Shown here piece after piece: positions 25,201 to 37,025 of a stretch of DNA of 64,000 nt. The number at the start of each line of letters is the position of its first letter. The stretch's first letter is position 1. The position numbers and the translations under genes are program-made. Source of the stretch: Kalaharituber pfeilii (lineage: Eukaryota > Ascomycota > Pezizomycetes > Pezizales > Pezizaceae); assembly GCA_015179045.1 (NCBI GenBank), contig WHUZ01000016.1:682001-746000 (forward strand), read 5' to 3'. The notes beneath the pieces are model-generated. The model saw only the letters and a program-made list of their open reading frames with translations. It ran no database searches and was not told where the DNA came from.

Positions 25201-27787
25201 GTCTATCTATGTGCTGTTGTAACTATCCCACTTCTAGGTAGAGCATGCATGAATTTCCCAGCTTTGTATATTGATATTCACCGATCTGAGCTAACTGACT
25301 GAGATAACATTTGTCCATAATTACAGTGCAAATATGACTCCATCGAGCTGTAAGGTAAGATGTTTTCCAGAGGAGGATCAAACATAGGGATATTTGAAAA
25401 AGCAGACAGCTGAGAACAATCCCAATCTCTCTATGAATTCTGTGTAATCCTGAAATTCACCTATTACTCTGATGATACTGTGTGCTACTTCCGTTTCTTT
25501 TCCTGCCACTTGCTTTATTGATTCCGGTTCTACCCATCATTTTTATTCTCACCTGTCTGCTTCTTTGCAATATCTCTATATTTAATCCTAAAATTAGGAG
25601 CAGAAGGCAGATATGGGGGACAAAAAAAATACTATTGCTGCTCATAGAATCGGGGACAGTCATTTTATCAGGAAAGAACAATCTCCGGAAAACAGCTCAT
25701 CTTACAGTTTAGTGGAGTCATATTCACACCGCCATTAGGGACAAACATTATCTAGTCAGTCAGTTAACCTAGATCGGTTTCTGGGTGAATATCAACATAC
25801 AAGGTTGTTTTATTTCGGCAGAAAATTCTGAAACTCATGCTCAACTTAGAAACGAGGCTCTAGTACTTATGTGCGTAGGCATATTCCGTAGATCTGTGGA
25901 TACCTAAGAAGTATTGATGAGCTCGTGACTTCGGGTGAATTGAGACTGGTGGAGAATACCTTTGTAATTGCTCGTGGACAAACATCTCTCCCCGAAAGTA
26001 CTTGATACATGTGACTCCCACTCTATCCAATGCGACCCATTTGCTCCAAAAAAAACCACAATGCCACCTGCATGGAACCTTCCTTCCAAATAGCCGGGTC
26101 ATTATACCGAGTACTATTTACTCCGATTCTCCCCCCATTCGATCCCTCCCTCCCTCCCACCCTTGCATTCAGAATCCCCCCGGGGCCCTCTCCGAGTTTG
26201 TCCAATTTTTTTTTTCTTTTACTAAGTAAAAGTATGTTACATGTATATACAGTGCTGGAGACATACATTACTAAAAGCGTCATAGTCTATATGAAATACT
26301 GTACATTTCTAGTATACACAGTCCAACGTAAATGATACATTGGCATGTTATGTTCCTCACGAACTTTTGGTTATTTATCAAATCACGTTTTGCCGAAGGT
26401 TTTAATCTCTCTGCCCATCCCCCCCGCACCTCTCTCTCTCTCTGAAATGAAGGATGACAGGCTCGGTTTTTTCCAAGAAGCTACTGTGCTGGTAGCACGC
26501 TTCCGATAAATTTATTAATTACTGAGTTGGACATCGAGAAAACTCGTATAAGGGGTTCTCCTCTGGCCAGCTTTCAGACAGGCTGTATGCACGTGGCACA
26601 ACGATTAGCATAGACACTCTCTAGATATACCAGTTCAAAATCAAGGCAGCTATGAACTCTACTCACCGCCGTAAGGTAATATGGTTAGCCTCAAGGCACT
26701 ATGATAGCGCTCAAGGTCGCGTCGCCGAGGTCTGATTACATTTCAGGAACCTTCTCAATCAAACATCTGAAACAAGACACATATTGCAATTTCACAAAAA
26801 CTGAATTCTTGCAGCCAGCCAGCTACATAAATGTCTTTGTTGATACCTCCACTTCAGATTTTTCAAAAAAAAAAATAAAAAATAAAAATAAAAATAAAAA
26901 TAAGGTAAATACAAGAAAAGGTAAAAAAAAAAAAAAAAAAAAAAAAGGCCGCCCAACGCCCCATACCCCATTTCCAGTCACACTTCTACAAGAAATTCCC
27001 CACAAACCCAACTCCTTCTTCCTTTTCCAGCTCCCCGACTTGCTAGGTCGTAATTTCGTTTCTCATGACATAGTGGAAAGGACCCGTGATATGCTTCGCG
27101 GATCTTGACCGGGAAAAAAATCCTTTGGTCCTTCAACGGGGTAATTCTGTTTACCTTTTTCTCTCTCTTTTTTTTGTTTCTTTTCTTGCCTGTTTTTCAA
27201 ATCGGGCGCGAGCAAACCTGGCTCGAGTAAATTTGATACGAAAGGAGCAAGGAGATCGAGCACAGAACAGTAAAGGAAAGGATATATAGACAGAAAGGAT
27301 CCACAATAGCCAGTTTGCGGTAGAGTAAGAAGAAAAAAGGAACAACAGTCAATCAAGACTGAGAAAGAATATCAAGAAATTGAAAAAAAGAAACCAAGGG
27401 TATTTTCTAAACCCACACTATGAATGATACACTCCCAAGTGCCCATGCTCTTGTATCAGTTATCCAGTACCAGTGAGCTCAAACCAAGTAATCAACCTAC
27501 AGAAGATCCATTTATTCTGCACGTTTATTCCAGAACGTATAATAACTTTCAATCCCATAGCCATAAAATCCTACTGAAAGAATGTAAGACAATCCAGCAA
27601 GCTCGAAGTAAGTGAGAGATAAGTAAAGGAGACAAAAGAAGGAGGTAGAAGTAAGAAAGCCTGGGAAAAACAAAAGTTGAGGTTGAAATACAGGCGCAGC
27701 CCTTTAGTTACGAAAGGAAATGACAAACCGAATCTAATTCAATTCAAGCAGCGAAAGTTGAATCGAGTAATCAAACCCATTTTGATT

Positions 27788-29867
27788 TCACCAGGAGAAC
27801 GCCTCCTCGATAAAATCAATGTTCGCTTTATGGGTACGACTCCGAACAAAAGCTCGAACATCATCACTCAATGAGCCGGATCCACAGACTACTAGATGTG
27901 TTAGTATGCAATCTTTGAGTTTTGTTGAGTATAACACGTACCTGTTACTGCCATAGTCCCTGCTTTGTTCTCAATTTCCATATCTAATAAAGTTCCAATG
28001 TTTGGTTTTCCAGGGAACATTTGAACAGTCGAGCTTGGGCTACGGATCTCCTTTGTGCTCTTGGGCTTGGTAACAAACAGCATGATTTTGAGTACTTCTC
28101 TCCTCTTTTCCATAGCAAGAATGGAAGTCATCCACGGTCTAATCCACTCCAAATGCTCCGGACTTTGAATGATCCAAACAAGTGTCACTCTCCGAGCAGC
28201 TACAGTACCATCCCGGTAACCCTGAACCAAATGTTGTATATACGGAACTTGGTGAGTGATACCGACACCTCCAGCGATGAGAACGCAGGTGCCATAGCTG
28301 TCGAGGGAATGGCTGACTCCATATGGGCCTTCGGCAAAGACAGTAGTTGAGAAAAGTTTATCCGGGGAGTTCATAGCCTTCCTGTATAGCGAGTCTGTGA
28401 AGCCTGTCCTACGGCGAATAATAAAGGACATGGTTGGCTTCTCCTTAGTCATAATATCTTGTCGATGTAAGGAGAGCTCCTTGTCACCAAACTTAATGAC
28501 GTCCTTCGACTCGCTCCAAGCAACTGTAAACGGGTGAGAAGTCCATAGGCCAATAGATGGCATATAAAGATAAGCATGTTGACCGGGACGGAATTTCCAT
28601 GGGCGAGGCATGGTTACAGTCACCCTAACTGCATCACCAGCGAGGGCTTCCACTGTTGCGCGAGCCATTTTTGTTGAAACGTTCCGATAGATAATCCAGA
28701 TTAATCTCAGGAACCTATCAGCAGCCCAAACTCCAATTGTGGCCTTCAAGTAAACAAACCAAGCCTCGCCGGAGAGAGCAAGATGATACCAGAGGGTGCC
28801 GACCATCATACCGACAAGCAAAATATGGGCAGTCAAGAAAGTTTCGTAGAAGGCATGGCGTAAAATAGACGGTGAATGGAGTCCTAAGATAGCACACGCA
28901 ACAATAGACTGAGCAAGACAATATTAGTACAATATTCATTGATCATGGTTAGTATGCAGTCTTCTTACAATGAATCCCATTTGGAGAGAGTAAGAAGTCT
29001 TGATAGTGACTCCAACTGAAGCCCAACCAGCTACAAGTCCATTAGCTTGACTTCTTCGATGACACGCAACATACTAGCCCAAGCTAACTTACTAATATCT
29101 ACTTTGTTGATAGTATAAGCAACCACGTGCGCAAGCGATTCCAGCACAACAATCCTGCCCAGCCAGCGGTGGATCAGGTTGTAGCTGTCAAATGAAATCT
29201 TCAGAAGCCCAATCAGAGGGTTGTTCCGCCCAGCAAGAATAAATAGTGGAACCATGTTGATAACAGCCATAACACCAGTTCTGCTTCGGATTTCTCTGAG
29301 AACGTTGGATCGGGACTGTGACCAATCTATGCTGAGTGTGCAGAAGGCAAAATTGACCCCGAGAAATGCGATAAGAAAGAGGCCCTGAAATCGAGTGGGC
29401 AATGTTCCAACATTGATGGCCCGAGAGATGCGGAATTCCCTGTTATGGCGCTTCGCGAATAATGGTGCCCAAAGTATCTCACGCTTGACCACAGGGAAGA
29501 TATCACTCTTAGGAGTAGCCCAATATTGCTGCTTTTCGTTTCCAAGGCACAGTAGAAGTCGCAGCTTTGCTTGCAAAGCATAGGCAATTTTGTACGCCAA
29601 GGTTGCGCCCACGACACCGGCAATGGAAACCATGCACCATTTGCTATTAGGGAAGAGGTCAGCCGATGTTAAGAACGGAAGGAGAATTATGGCTACTCAC
29701 CTGTAATTGATGTTTTTGATATCTGATGGAGTAAGCGCATCCGAACGGCCACCACTACCACCTCCACCTCCCCCACCCTGAGGCGCCGCTCCCATGACTG
29801 TACCAATGAGCAGAAATAAAATGCCCAACAGCAGTTCCCCTCTGTAGCCCATAGTGTATGCATACAT
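27788..29867 (-). CDS. Ferric reductase, FRE/NOX-like transmembrane flavocytochrome
   Basis: Five exons: 29867-29701, 29643-29093, 29030-28969, 28908-27942, 27888-27788. The protein is about 615 aa. A hydrophobic N-terminal segment (ELLLGILFLLIGTVMGA) acts as signal or membrane anchor and is followed by a Gly-rich run. The ferric-reductase membrane domain carries heme-ligand candidates in HRWLGRIVVLESLAHVVAY and AHILLVGMMVGTLWYHL. The FAD domain has FRPGQHAYLYMP and HPFTVAW. The NADPH domain has AGGVGITHQVPYI and ends with VTVCGSGSLSDDVR, completed across the last intron, and the family-like C-terminus FIEEAFSW. Such enzymes reduce Fe(III) or Cu(II) at the cell surface for uptake. Start choice is uncertain: ATG at 29867, or 29852 (MGYRGELLL). 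No transporter gene is adjacent. Confidence 0.92.
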
Positions 29868-30122
29868 GATTCTAAAATGAATGTATACCGACTTCCAATG
29901 CCTCAATCACTGGTGTCGTAGAGTTGAACAGAATATGAAGAATGACAGCTGAGTCGAGGTGAGGATATATGTCAAAGAAGATGATGCTGCAGGTGCTGGC
30001 GTTAGGACAGCGGAGAGCGAATGTTTGTGCTGCGTTTGAGCCGTGGCGGGCAATCCCGAATATCGCAGACCGATCTTCTAACCGCAGGGAGAGACGAAAA
30101 AAGAATGTCGGCGGATTGTGGT

Positions 30123-30141
30123 GGGGGGGGGGGGGGGGGGG
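30123..30141. repeat. Homopolymer run, 19 G
   Basis: G run in the GC-rich island upstream of the ferric reductase gene. The length may be affected by sequencing error. Confidence 0.8.
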
Positions 30142-30454
30142 AAGCGAGGGTGTCGGAAAGGGTGCAGTTAAGTGTTGCCGAAGGGCGGAATTGCGGCTGT
30201 AAAGGTGCGCAAAAGTTGTGCTCTTTGTCTGGCCGGGCACACTATTCGGGCTGCTCCTGGTCTAGCGCTCCTGAAGAAAGAATGACTGCGTCCCGCGCCG
30301 AGGTTGGTATGGGGACTGGGGGACTGGGGGAAGACAGGAGGGGCCAGCGTTTCGGCCGACTGCGGGTGAGGGGCGCGGTGGGAGGGGGGAGGGGGAGAGG
30401 GGAGGAATGGCAAGCAGCGGGGGAGGGCACGCATTAATACGGTGCCCTTGCCGG

Positions 30455-30535
30455 TCTGCCTGCCCACCTGCCCACCGCCCACCTGCCCACCTGCCCACCG
30501 CCCACCTGCCCACTGCCCACTGCCCCCTGGCCCAG
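30455..30535. repeat. CTGCCCAC/CGCCCAC minisatellite
   Basis: About ten tandem units of 7-8 bases of the form CTGCCCAC or CGCCCAC. Long open frames overlapping it on both strands come from base composition. Confidence 0.8.
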
Positions 30536-31191
30536 GGTGCACTGCGCTGTCTGGAAGCTGAGCGCCGGCGGCATGGGCGCGTGCGGGGCGTGTGCGCGCG
30601 GGTTGGGCGGACACGCAGCGAAAACGAGCGCAGCTGGCCCCGGCGGGCGCATGGCTGGAGGCTGGAGGCTCGAGCCTCGCTGGCGGCCGGAGAGGGCGCG
30701 GTCGTGAGGGGCGGCCAGCGCTGCTGGCCTCTCGCCGGCCGCAGCGGCAGGCCCAGGGCAGCAATCAGCGCTGCAGCTGGACGAGTCTTTCGTTTGTGGT
30801 CGATGGACGCCGGCCGCGCACGTCCCGTCGCCCCGCCGCCGCGGCCCAGCAACGCCCAATCGCCGCCCCGCTCTGTCTAAGGCGGCAGCCTGTCCCACAC
30901 AAGGAGGCTCCGGGCCATAGCATCGCAAGCGTGCCCATTCCTGTCCCACGAACCTCGTGGTGTTGGCACATCGATATCTTTGCGCACTTACATAGCTGGG
31001 TGAAGAGATTTCCTACACGAGGAAGCTCCTTTGATCATCTCGATAAGGAATGCTCGAGCAACATCGCTGAAGCTCACTTTGCACCCTTCGGGGCAACATC
31101 GTTATGCCAGGCACACATTCGGCTGTTCCTGCAGTTCTGATGGTGGGTGCAGCTTAATTTAGATTCGTCAACTCGAGCCGAGCTAAAGAGT

Positions 31192-31234
31192 AAAAAAAAA
31201 AAGAAAAAGAAAAAGAAAAAGAAAAAGAAAAAAA
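31192..31234. repeat. (AAAAAG)n microsatellite
   Basis: An A run followed by about five hexanucleotide units AAAAAG, between the GC-rich island and the AT-rich desert. Confidence 0.85.
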
Positions 31235-31974
31235 GTAGAACAACCTCGTATCAGCTTGCTTACAGGACCGCAGAATGTTCCAATTTCTATGGCCCTGCTG
31301 AACTTGCTGATCCTACCCCTGCAGAGTCATGGCCCAGGAACGGTGCCAAATCTTGGTGGCTGAAACGTTGGCGCAACCGCACGATTGACGCGATAAGTTG
31401 GTCACTATTTTAGCGAACGGTAATGGGAACGCCTATCGCTCCCCTCTTTAGCTGAATGTCCAAACTGTCTGTGTGCGACTCAACGTGAAACAATTGATCT
31501 GCGGACTCTCTACCCAGCACCGATTTATCCAGTCTATCATACGTATCATACTTCATTAATAGCAGAGTCAACGCTACAGGTGGAGGAAACTGTGAAGACG
31601 CTTCTCCAAAATCCACAAAGTACAGTAAATGTTATGAGCCTATCCATTTGGCAGCCTTCGGAGCATGTCAATATCACGATCGAAGCATGTTTATCACAAG
31701 ACAATAACTATGTAAGAATCACTAAGAGAAAGAAATGCTCAGGAGCAGAGTAATCTCCCCTCTGACCCTGCGGTCCACACGGACGGACATTACGTCGGCA
31801 TGGGTTTGTTAAAGATATAGTCATGGTCATTTACAAGTTTGGCAAGTCAAATTGCTTTCGAGCATTTCCTGGCATCCTACGCACTGCGTGTTCTCGTGCC
31901 CAGACTTTTATCTCCGGCCTTCAGCCGTATGCAGTGCGCATAATCCGATTGTCGCCCGATATTTATGATATTAC

Positions 31975-32010
31975 TACGAGACTAACTAAGTCTGGCTGGT
32001 TACGAGACTA
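31975..32010 (+). mobile_element. 36-bp insert of the GGTTACGAGACTA family
   Basis: The insert starts and ends with the same ten bases TACGAGACTA and contains CTGGTTACGAGACTA at its right end. Flanks TGATATTAC (31966-31974) and TGAAATTAC (32011-32019) match at 8 of 9 positions, consistent with an ageing 9-bp target duplication. Confidence 0.65.
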
Positions 32011-32400
32011 TGAAATTACTTACAATGTCATCAAGTAGTTGTCAATTCGCATGGATGTGAATCCCGGGGAACGCTTACTAGAAGGTACTCCGTAGCTCTA
32101 CTGGAATATGCCAACCCGGTAGACGGTAACATCTAATGCATGGGAAAAACTTATTGCGAATATGAGACTAACCTCGCACCTTTTTTCGGTACTTACAGTA
32201 GGTAAAATTCATGTACTGTAGAGTACGTTCTGCTGTGTGAAAAGCTTGTCATTCAGGGACAAATGCCAGGATACCGAGTACCAGGATACCTCTATGCATA
32301 AGTGGTGGCAAGCTAAATCAAATTCCTATCATAGCCTAACTAGACAATTTGTTTATCCTCCCCTTTCCTGAATTTGATGCTAATTCTCTATGTTTTCCTG

Positions 32401-32425
32401 TAGTCAGCATCTGGTTACGAGACTA
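32401..32425 (+). mobile_element. 25-bp insert of the GGTTACGAGACTA family with 9-bp duplication
   Basis: The insert is TAGTC, five unrelated bases, then CTGGTTACGAGACTA. Exact direct repeats GTTTTCCTG occupy 32392-32400 and 32426-32434. It has no coding capacity. Confidence 0.85.
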
Positions 32426-33530
32426 GTTTTCCTGCTGGATCCACCGACTTCGAGAGCCATGCAACACATGCATACCAATCATCCTTCGTGATATCGCAAT
32501 GATCACTTAACATCTTTATCTCCACTCAGCTAGCGTTTCAGGGCATACATTATCTGTATCTACATACTCGCAATATCAATGTTAAATTGAGGCAGCACTA
32601 GCATGTGTTAAATAATTCTTTCTTGTTTTTCAACGAAGTCTCGGTATTAATTAATTGTGCTTCGGATAATCTTTGAATTATTCGCGGGGCTACGTATAAG
32701 TCCGAATTTCCAGAAACTGTTGTTTCATATAAATAAGGCTAGGCCCTTACTTAACCGGGATAAGCACTTTGAGGGCAGTCTCGAACCAGACTACCGCTTA
32801 GTGCACGTGGCGTAAAGAAACCTTCAACGGCCACTAATCTGGTGTTGGGTGGAAATCGTGGAGCATAAGTAGTTAGAACACCTGAGTGGGTCGCAACTAC
32901 TCTATTGACATCTAGTGGCATAGATGATGAGGTTATTTTGAGTGCTGGCCACGGCAACCCGGTCGACAATAATGACAGCACTGCGGTTTGTGCCATATAC
33001 TAGTTTCGTAGCCAGCCATATATAATTATATAGAATCTACATCCTAATCCACGGACCAACTGAAGGATTACTACAATTGAGTTCTAACAGCTATCGCCTA
33101 GCGATTCACTCCAATAGCACGGAATATAACAAGAAAAAGCAATATCATAATTCGGCTTCATTGTGCGTTGGTGATGCGTTGTTTGTTGGGGCCTGGATGA
33201 AAGAATATCGTGCCAGATATTGATGGTGCCTAGTAAGGTTCTTGACGCGGTGTCACCAGGAGGGTCAATAGGAGGAACACATTAGTAGATACAGGTCACT
33301 TCAGGGCTTCTGGCTCAGCAGATTGCTAAGGGAGCTTGGTGGGTTGAGATGAGGCCTGAGCGCAGAATTAGATGATGAAGCACTAGGAGAATTGGATAGT
33401 ATCTACCCAACACAGGAATCACGGCGACTCAGCATTGGCTGAACTAGGCATGCCCCGTGGCATACGTGCCGTGATCGTTCCCATGCTGGCGTTATCTAAC
33501 TCACCATCTGTCATATGGGATGGTTATTTA

Positions 33531-33543
33531 TAGTCTCATGCCA
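33531..33543 (-). mobile_element. 13-bp insert TAGTCTCATGCCA with 9-bp duplication
   Basis: Exact direct repeats GGTTATTTA flank it (33522-33530 and 33544-33552). Read on the minus strand it is TGGCATGAGACTA, a variant of the family's common end and close to the arm sequence of the 51-bp insert at 22417. Confidence 0.8.
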
Positions 33544-35500
33544 GGTTATTTATGCATGTCGCTGCTGGTGCTGCCGGAGTTGGGGATGCTGGTGTTGCTG
33601 GCAATTGGAACTGCTATTTTGTGCTAGTTCCGTGCTTAGGTTCAAGAGGCTGGAGTTGTGCCAAGAATTGAAGACCTATGCCTTTGCTGAAGTTGAATGC
33701 TGCTGTGGTCTCTAGTGATGGAGGTAACCACAAGTACCATGGAGAGGTGTAGAATTGAGGGCTCCGGTTTGATTCTGAGCAGTGGAAGAGGGTTGTCCAG
33801 CATCTCACTGAGATGGACTACAATGCTCCGGTTCCATATGACTAGATTCTGGTGGAACTAGAACAATCTATCTTTTCTCTACTGTAGAGACAACTATTCA
33901 AAATTCATGATATCATATGAGAGGGGGGATCCTTCTATTATATGGAGAATCGTCATCAATTTCCCCCTCTACACCAATGTACATATAGCGGCTCATCTAA
34001 TGATTCTTGAATTCTGTAACCTCAACTAATAGTACTTTTTATGTTACTTCTTTAGTTAACGTACATCTACTCCCTTTCCTACCGACATGTCTGGAGCTAT
34101 AGGGCCGAACATTCTTCATGCAATGATTCTTTGTCTCTTTGATGTGCTTACTTGCTGGTCGTCTATTCGCTTTGTTTCGCCCGCATGGCTATGCTGAAGG
34201 GGACGAGGCCATAGTCCTGTAGTCTCGTACACCATAAACACTGACAGAAGTATTACACACAGCTAACTTGGCTTCGCGAGCCATCGATGTTTACAAACAC
34301 AACGATAAGATCTAAATATCATAGTTTACAATCCGATACTAACTGGGTAATTTAGATGAATACTGACTCGAAACCAGATGTGGGGAATGACAGAGGTAGT
34401 CCCATGAGACTCAGCACACCTGAGCTTGTAAGGCTTTGTTATTGTCGAAACAGGTTGACTGTACTAGTATCGCATAGTGTCGCGATATATGTAGTTGAGC
34501 GGACCTCCCTTTGTGAGCACTTTCAGCACGTTTCGAGGGGGAAAAAAGTCCACCATCAATAAAATAGAACGAAAACTATAGAAAACTAATAGACCACCCA
34601 AGTCAACATTAGAGATTTCAAATTGGTTTCCAGAATTTAAATTGAAGCGTATTGGGCCAAGTTTTGCGTTTTTGGTAAGGGGGATGCCCGTCTTGGCTGC
34701 ATATTCTGGCGACTTCAAGGGACTTCAGTTCAATGGGTTATACAAATACGGTAGCCTGGGCACGAGAACAGGCTATATTAGCAATTAGATTCGGGATAAA
34801 AGGAATTGAGAGTTTGATCATATGGAATTTGGAGTATTACAGTCCATCTTTTTTAGAAAGATGCTTGAAACCCTCTTCACCGCAATACTCTACCTCTCCA
34901 GGCCTCTTGTAGTAACCTTCATCATTAGAGACAACAGATATATCACTTCGCCAAGCTGTATGTCAGTTTGAACCATCTCCATGTCGTTGAACCTACCAAC
35001 CCTGCAGCAGCCTCTCCAATCCCCCAGCAGCTACTTGAACCGCCTCACTAGCAGCTTTTCTGGCAGCACGCTACTCCTTGGGATGTTGACTACTTCCATG
35101 ATTTTTTCTCTGTTTTCTTTTTTTTGGTTTTTACCTATTGTTTTCATTTTATCTGATATTTTTTTTTCCCCTTATAACATATTTCTGCATTTGAGTATCA
35201 AGAAAGTTTTGGGTATATATTGGTTTTAGATGGACACGTCTATAGCATTGTGGGTGGAGGAAGCCTTGCTGAGTTGGACTGTTCAGTCCAAAGCAAGAGG
35301 TTGTTTCCTTTTCAAATAAGTTGTGCGTATATGGGGATTGTGGGTACATGGGGTTCTGCGTGGTGACTGAGCTTCTGTCTATGCTATATATATCTCAATG
35401 CCCTGAATTTGTGCCCTATCAGTTTCTTTGTTCAGCCACGGCTGACCTTACTGTGTATCGATTAGACTCCATGACAACAGCTCAGGGGCGGGGGTTAAGA

Positions 35501-35804
35501 GAAGGGAAACAGAGAAGTGGGTAAGAAAGTTGAGGGAGTACCGAAGGCAGCCTGTGTGAGTGGTAGAAAGGAGAGAACACTTTTCACAGCAGTTCGACAC
35601 AACGAGTCTCCGCTAAGGCCAAGGGGAGGAATAACTCTCTGTTGCCGGCCATGAAGGGAAACAGAGAAGTGGGTAAGAAAGTTGAGGGAGTACCGAAGGC
35701 AGCCTGTGTGAGTGGTAGAAAGGAGAGAACACTTTTCACAGCAGTTCGACACAACGAGTCTCCGCTAAGGCCAAGGGGAGGAATAACTCTCTGTTGCCGG
35801 CCAT
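35501..35804. repeat. Perfect tandem duplication, 2 x 152 bp
   Basis: Positions 35501-35652 and 35653-35804 appear identical base for base. There is no coding evidence; short antisense frames simply repeat. Identity implies a very recent duplication or an assembly artefact. Confidence 0.9.
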
Positions 35805-37025
35805 TGTACATGTCAAACACAGAGCATTCGGGAAGAGTAAATCATGGACAAGAACATTAGTATTGCCACTGGACTTTTGGCCCTTCGTTCCTCCGCCGTA
35901 CTAATGTAGTACATCAAGTACCTAACGTAGAGGATACAGGTTCTTGTAAGTGATATGCAGGCCAAGAACGTATGCCTTATCATGCTAACTTGTTACTACA
36001 GGCCGAAGTTGTGCACTGTGCTCGAGTACTTTAGGCTCTCATGTTACAGATCTTGAAAGAGCTCATATCCAATCGAAATCAATACATGAAAACCTATCGG
36101 TTGTAAAGTGTACTAAACTTCGAGATCCAAAATCCTCTAATGGAAAGTGAAGTACACACTTTAGTCTTGGTACTAGAACAAAGTATAACCAAGTAACAAT
36201 ACGGTTTGTGATTGGTTTATATTTACGAGCAGCCGGACCTTTTATTTTCCTTGCATGTTTTACAGTGCAAAACCTATGACTGAAACTTGAGAACGGTATC
36301 GCTCGAATTCGGTGGGCAAAACCTCTGCGATTTTGATGGCAGTGAGAATCACGATCTAATAGCCTAGCCATTGGCTGGAGACCTTTAGATACCAATATCT
36401 ATGCACTAAATGGTTTTCTATGAAATTTTGGGTAGATGTGATTACAGTTTCGGTTTAATCAACGCCTCGAAGGTCGCTCACAATCACGTCCCAAAGCATA
36501 TTACAGACCTGGCATATACCTATGTATGTCGGGAGAATTGACCGTCTCCTTCTCATTCACCACATTGTTTCCTGCCAGCATCTCGAGATTAATACTTTCT
36601 GAAGTCTTCAAACTTTGATCTTTACTAGAAGTCAGATCTATTCACCCACCGAAGTGCTCACACTGTGGTTCCTACCTAATTTGGCTGGCATGTAGAATTT
36701 GTACATCAATCCATGATAACACTTACTATTACGAAACCCATGTTTGCTTGCTCAAGATCAGCTACGCCACATGCACTTTCAAGCCCCTGTTGTTTCTCAA
36801 AATAGAGAAGCTCAAGCGGCACAAGGAAAGCCTTGCAGGATTCCTTGCAGGTTTCATCAATTGGTTACTTTCTACCATGGAGGCTGGCGTGTCTGCCTGC
36901 ACTTTTGTTAAATAGGATACAGAGAGAGCAAAACCCATGATCATTGAACAGCAAGAATTGCAATTACTTTCAGATATTCTCAGACCTTGCTCTGCAATAA
37001 CAGTGCTCCACCCGAGGCTATAGTG

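Larger units (their letters stand above)
16634..27787. other. Gene-poor, AT-rich desert (about 11 kb)
   Basis: No intact gene is recognised. A GC-rich island lies upstream of the Rua1-type gene (about 17850-18170). The rest is AT-rich with scattered stops. Recognisable contents are a PIF1-like helicase relic, a TA-flanked MITE and two copies of the GGTTACGAGACTA family, listed separately. A 224-codon open frame at 23624-24298 has no domain I recognise. A-rich and T-rich low-complexity tracts occupy about 26865-26946 and 27160-27180. Confidence 0.6.
29868..37025. other. Intergenic region: GC-rich island, then repeat-rich AT desert
   Basis: About 30000-30950 is a strongly GC-rich island upstream of the ferric reductase gene, with a G run and a CTGCCCAC-type minisatellite. 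From about 31140 to 37025 the DNA is AT-rich and has no recognised gene. It contains an (AAAAAG)n tract, a perfect 152-bp tandem duplication and three small inserts with 9-bp (or near 9-bp) flanking repeats. The last kilobase precedes the NACHT-ankyrin gene. Confidence 0.55.

Noticed and set aside
30168..30949. Several overlapping open frames of 150-200 codons on both strands
   Set aside because: They fall in a GC-rich, minisatellite-containing island where stop codons are rare. Their products are Pro/Arg/Ala-rich without any domain.
34220..34234. TAGTCTCGTACACCA as a further small insert
   Set aside because: It resembles the family end, but I found no flanking 9-bp repeat and the match is incomplete. 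The same holds for TAGTCTC at 23063 and TATGAGACTA near 32160.
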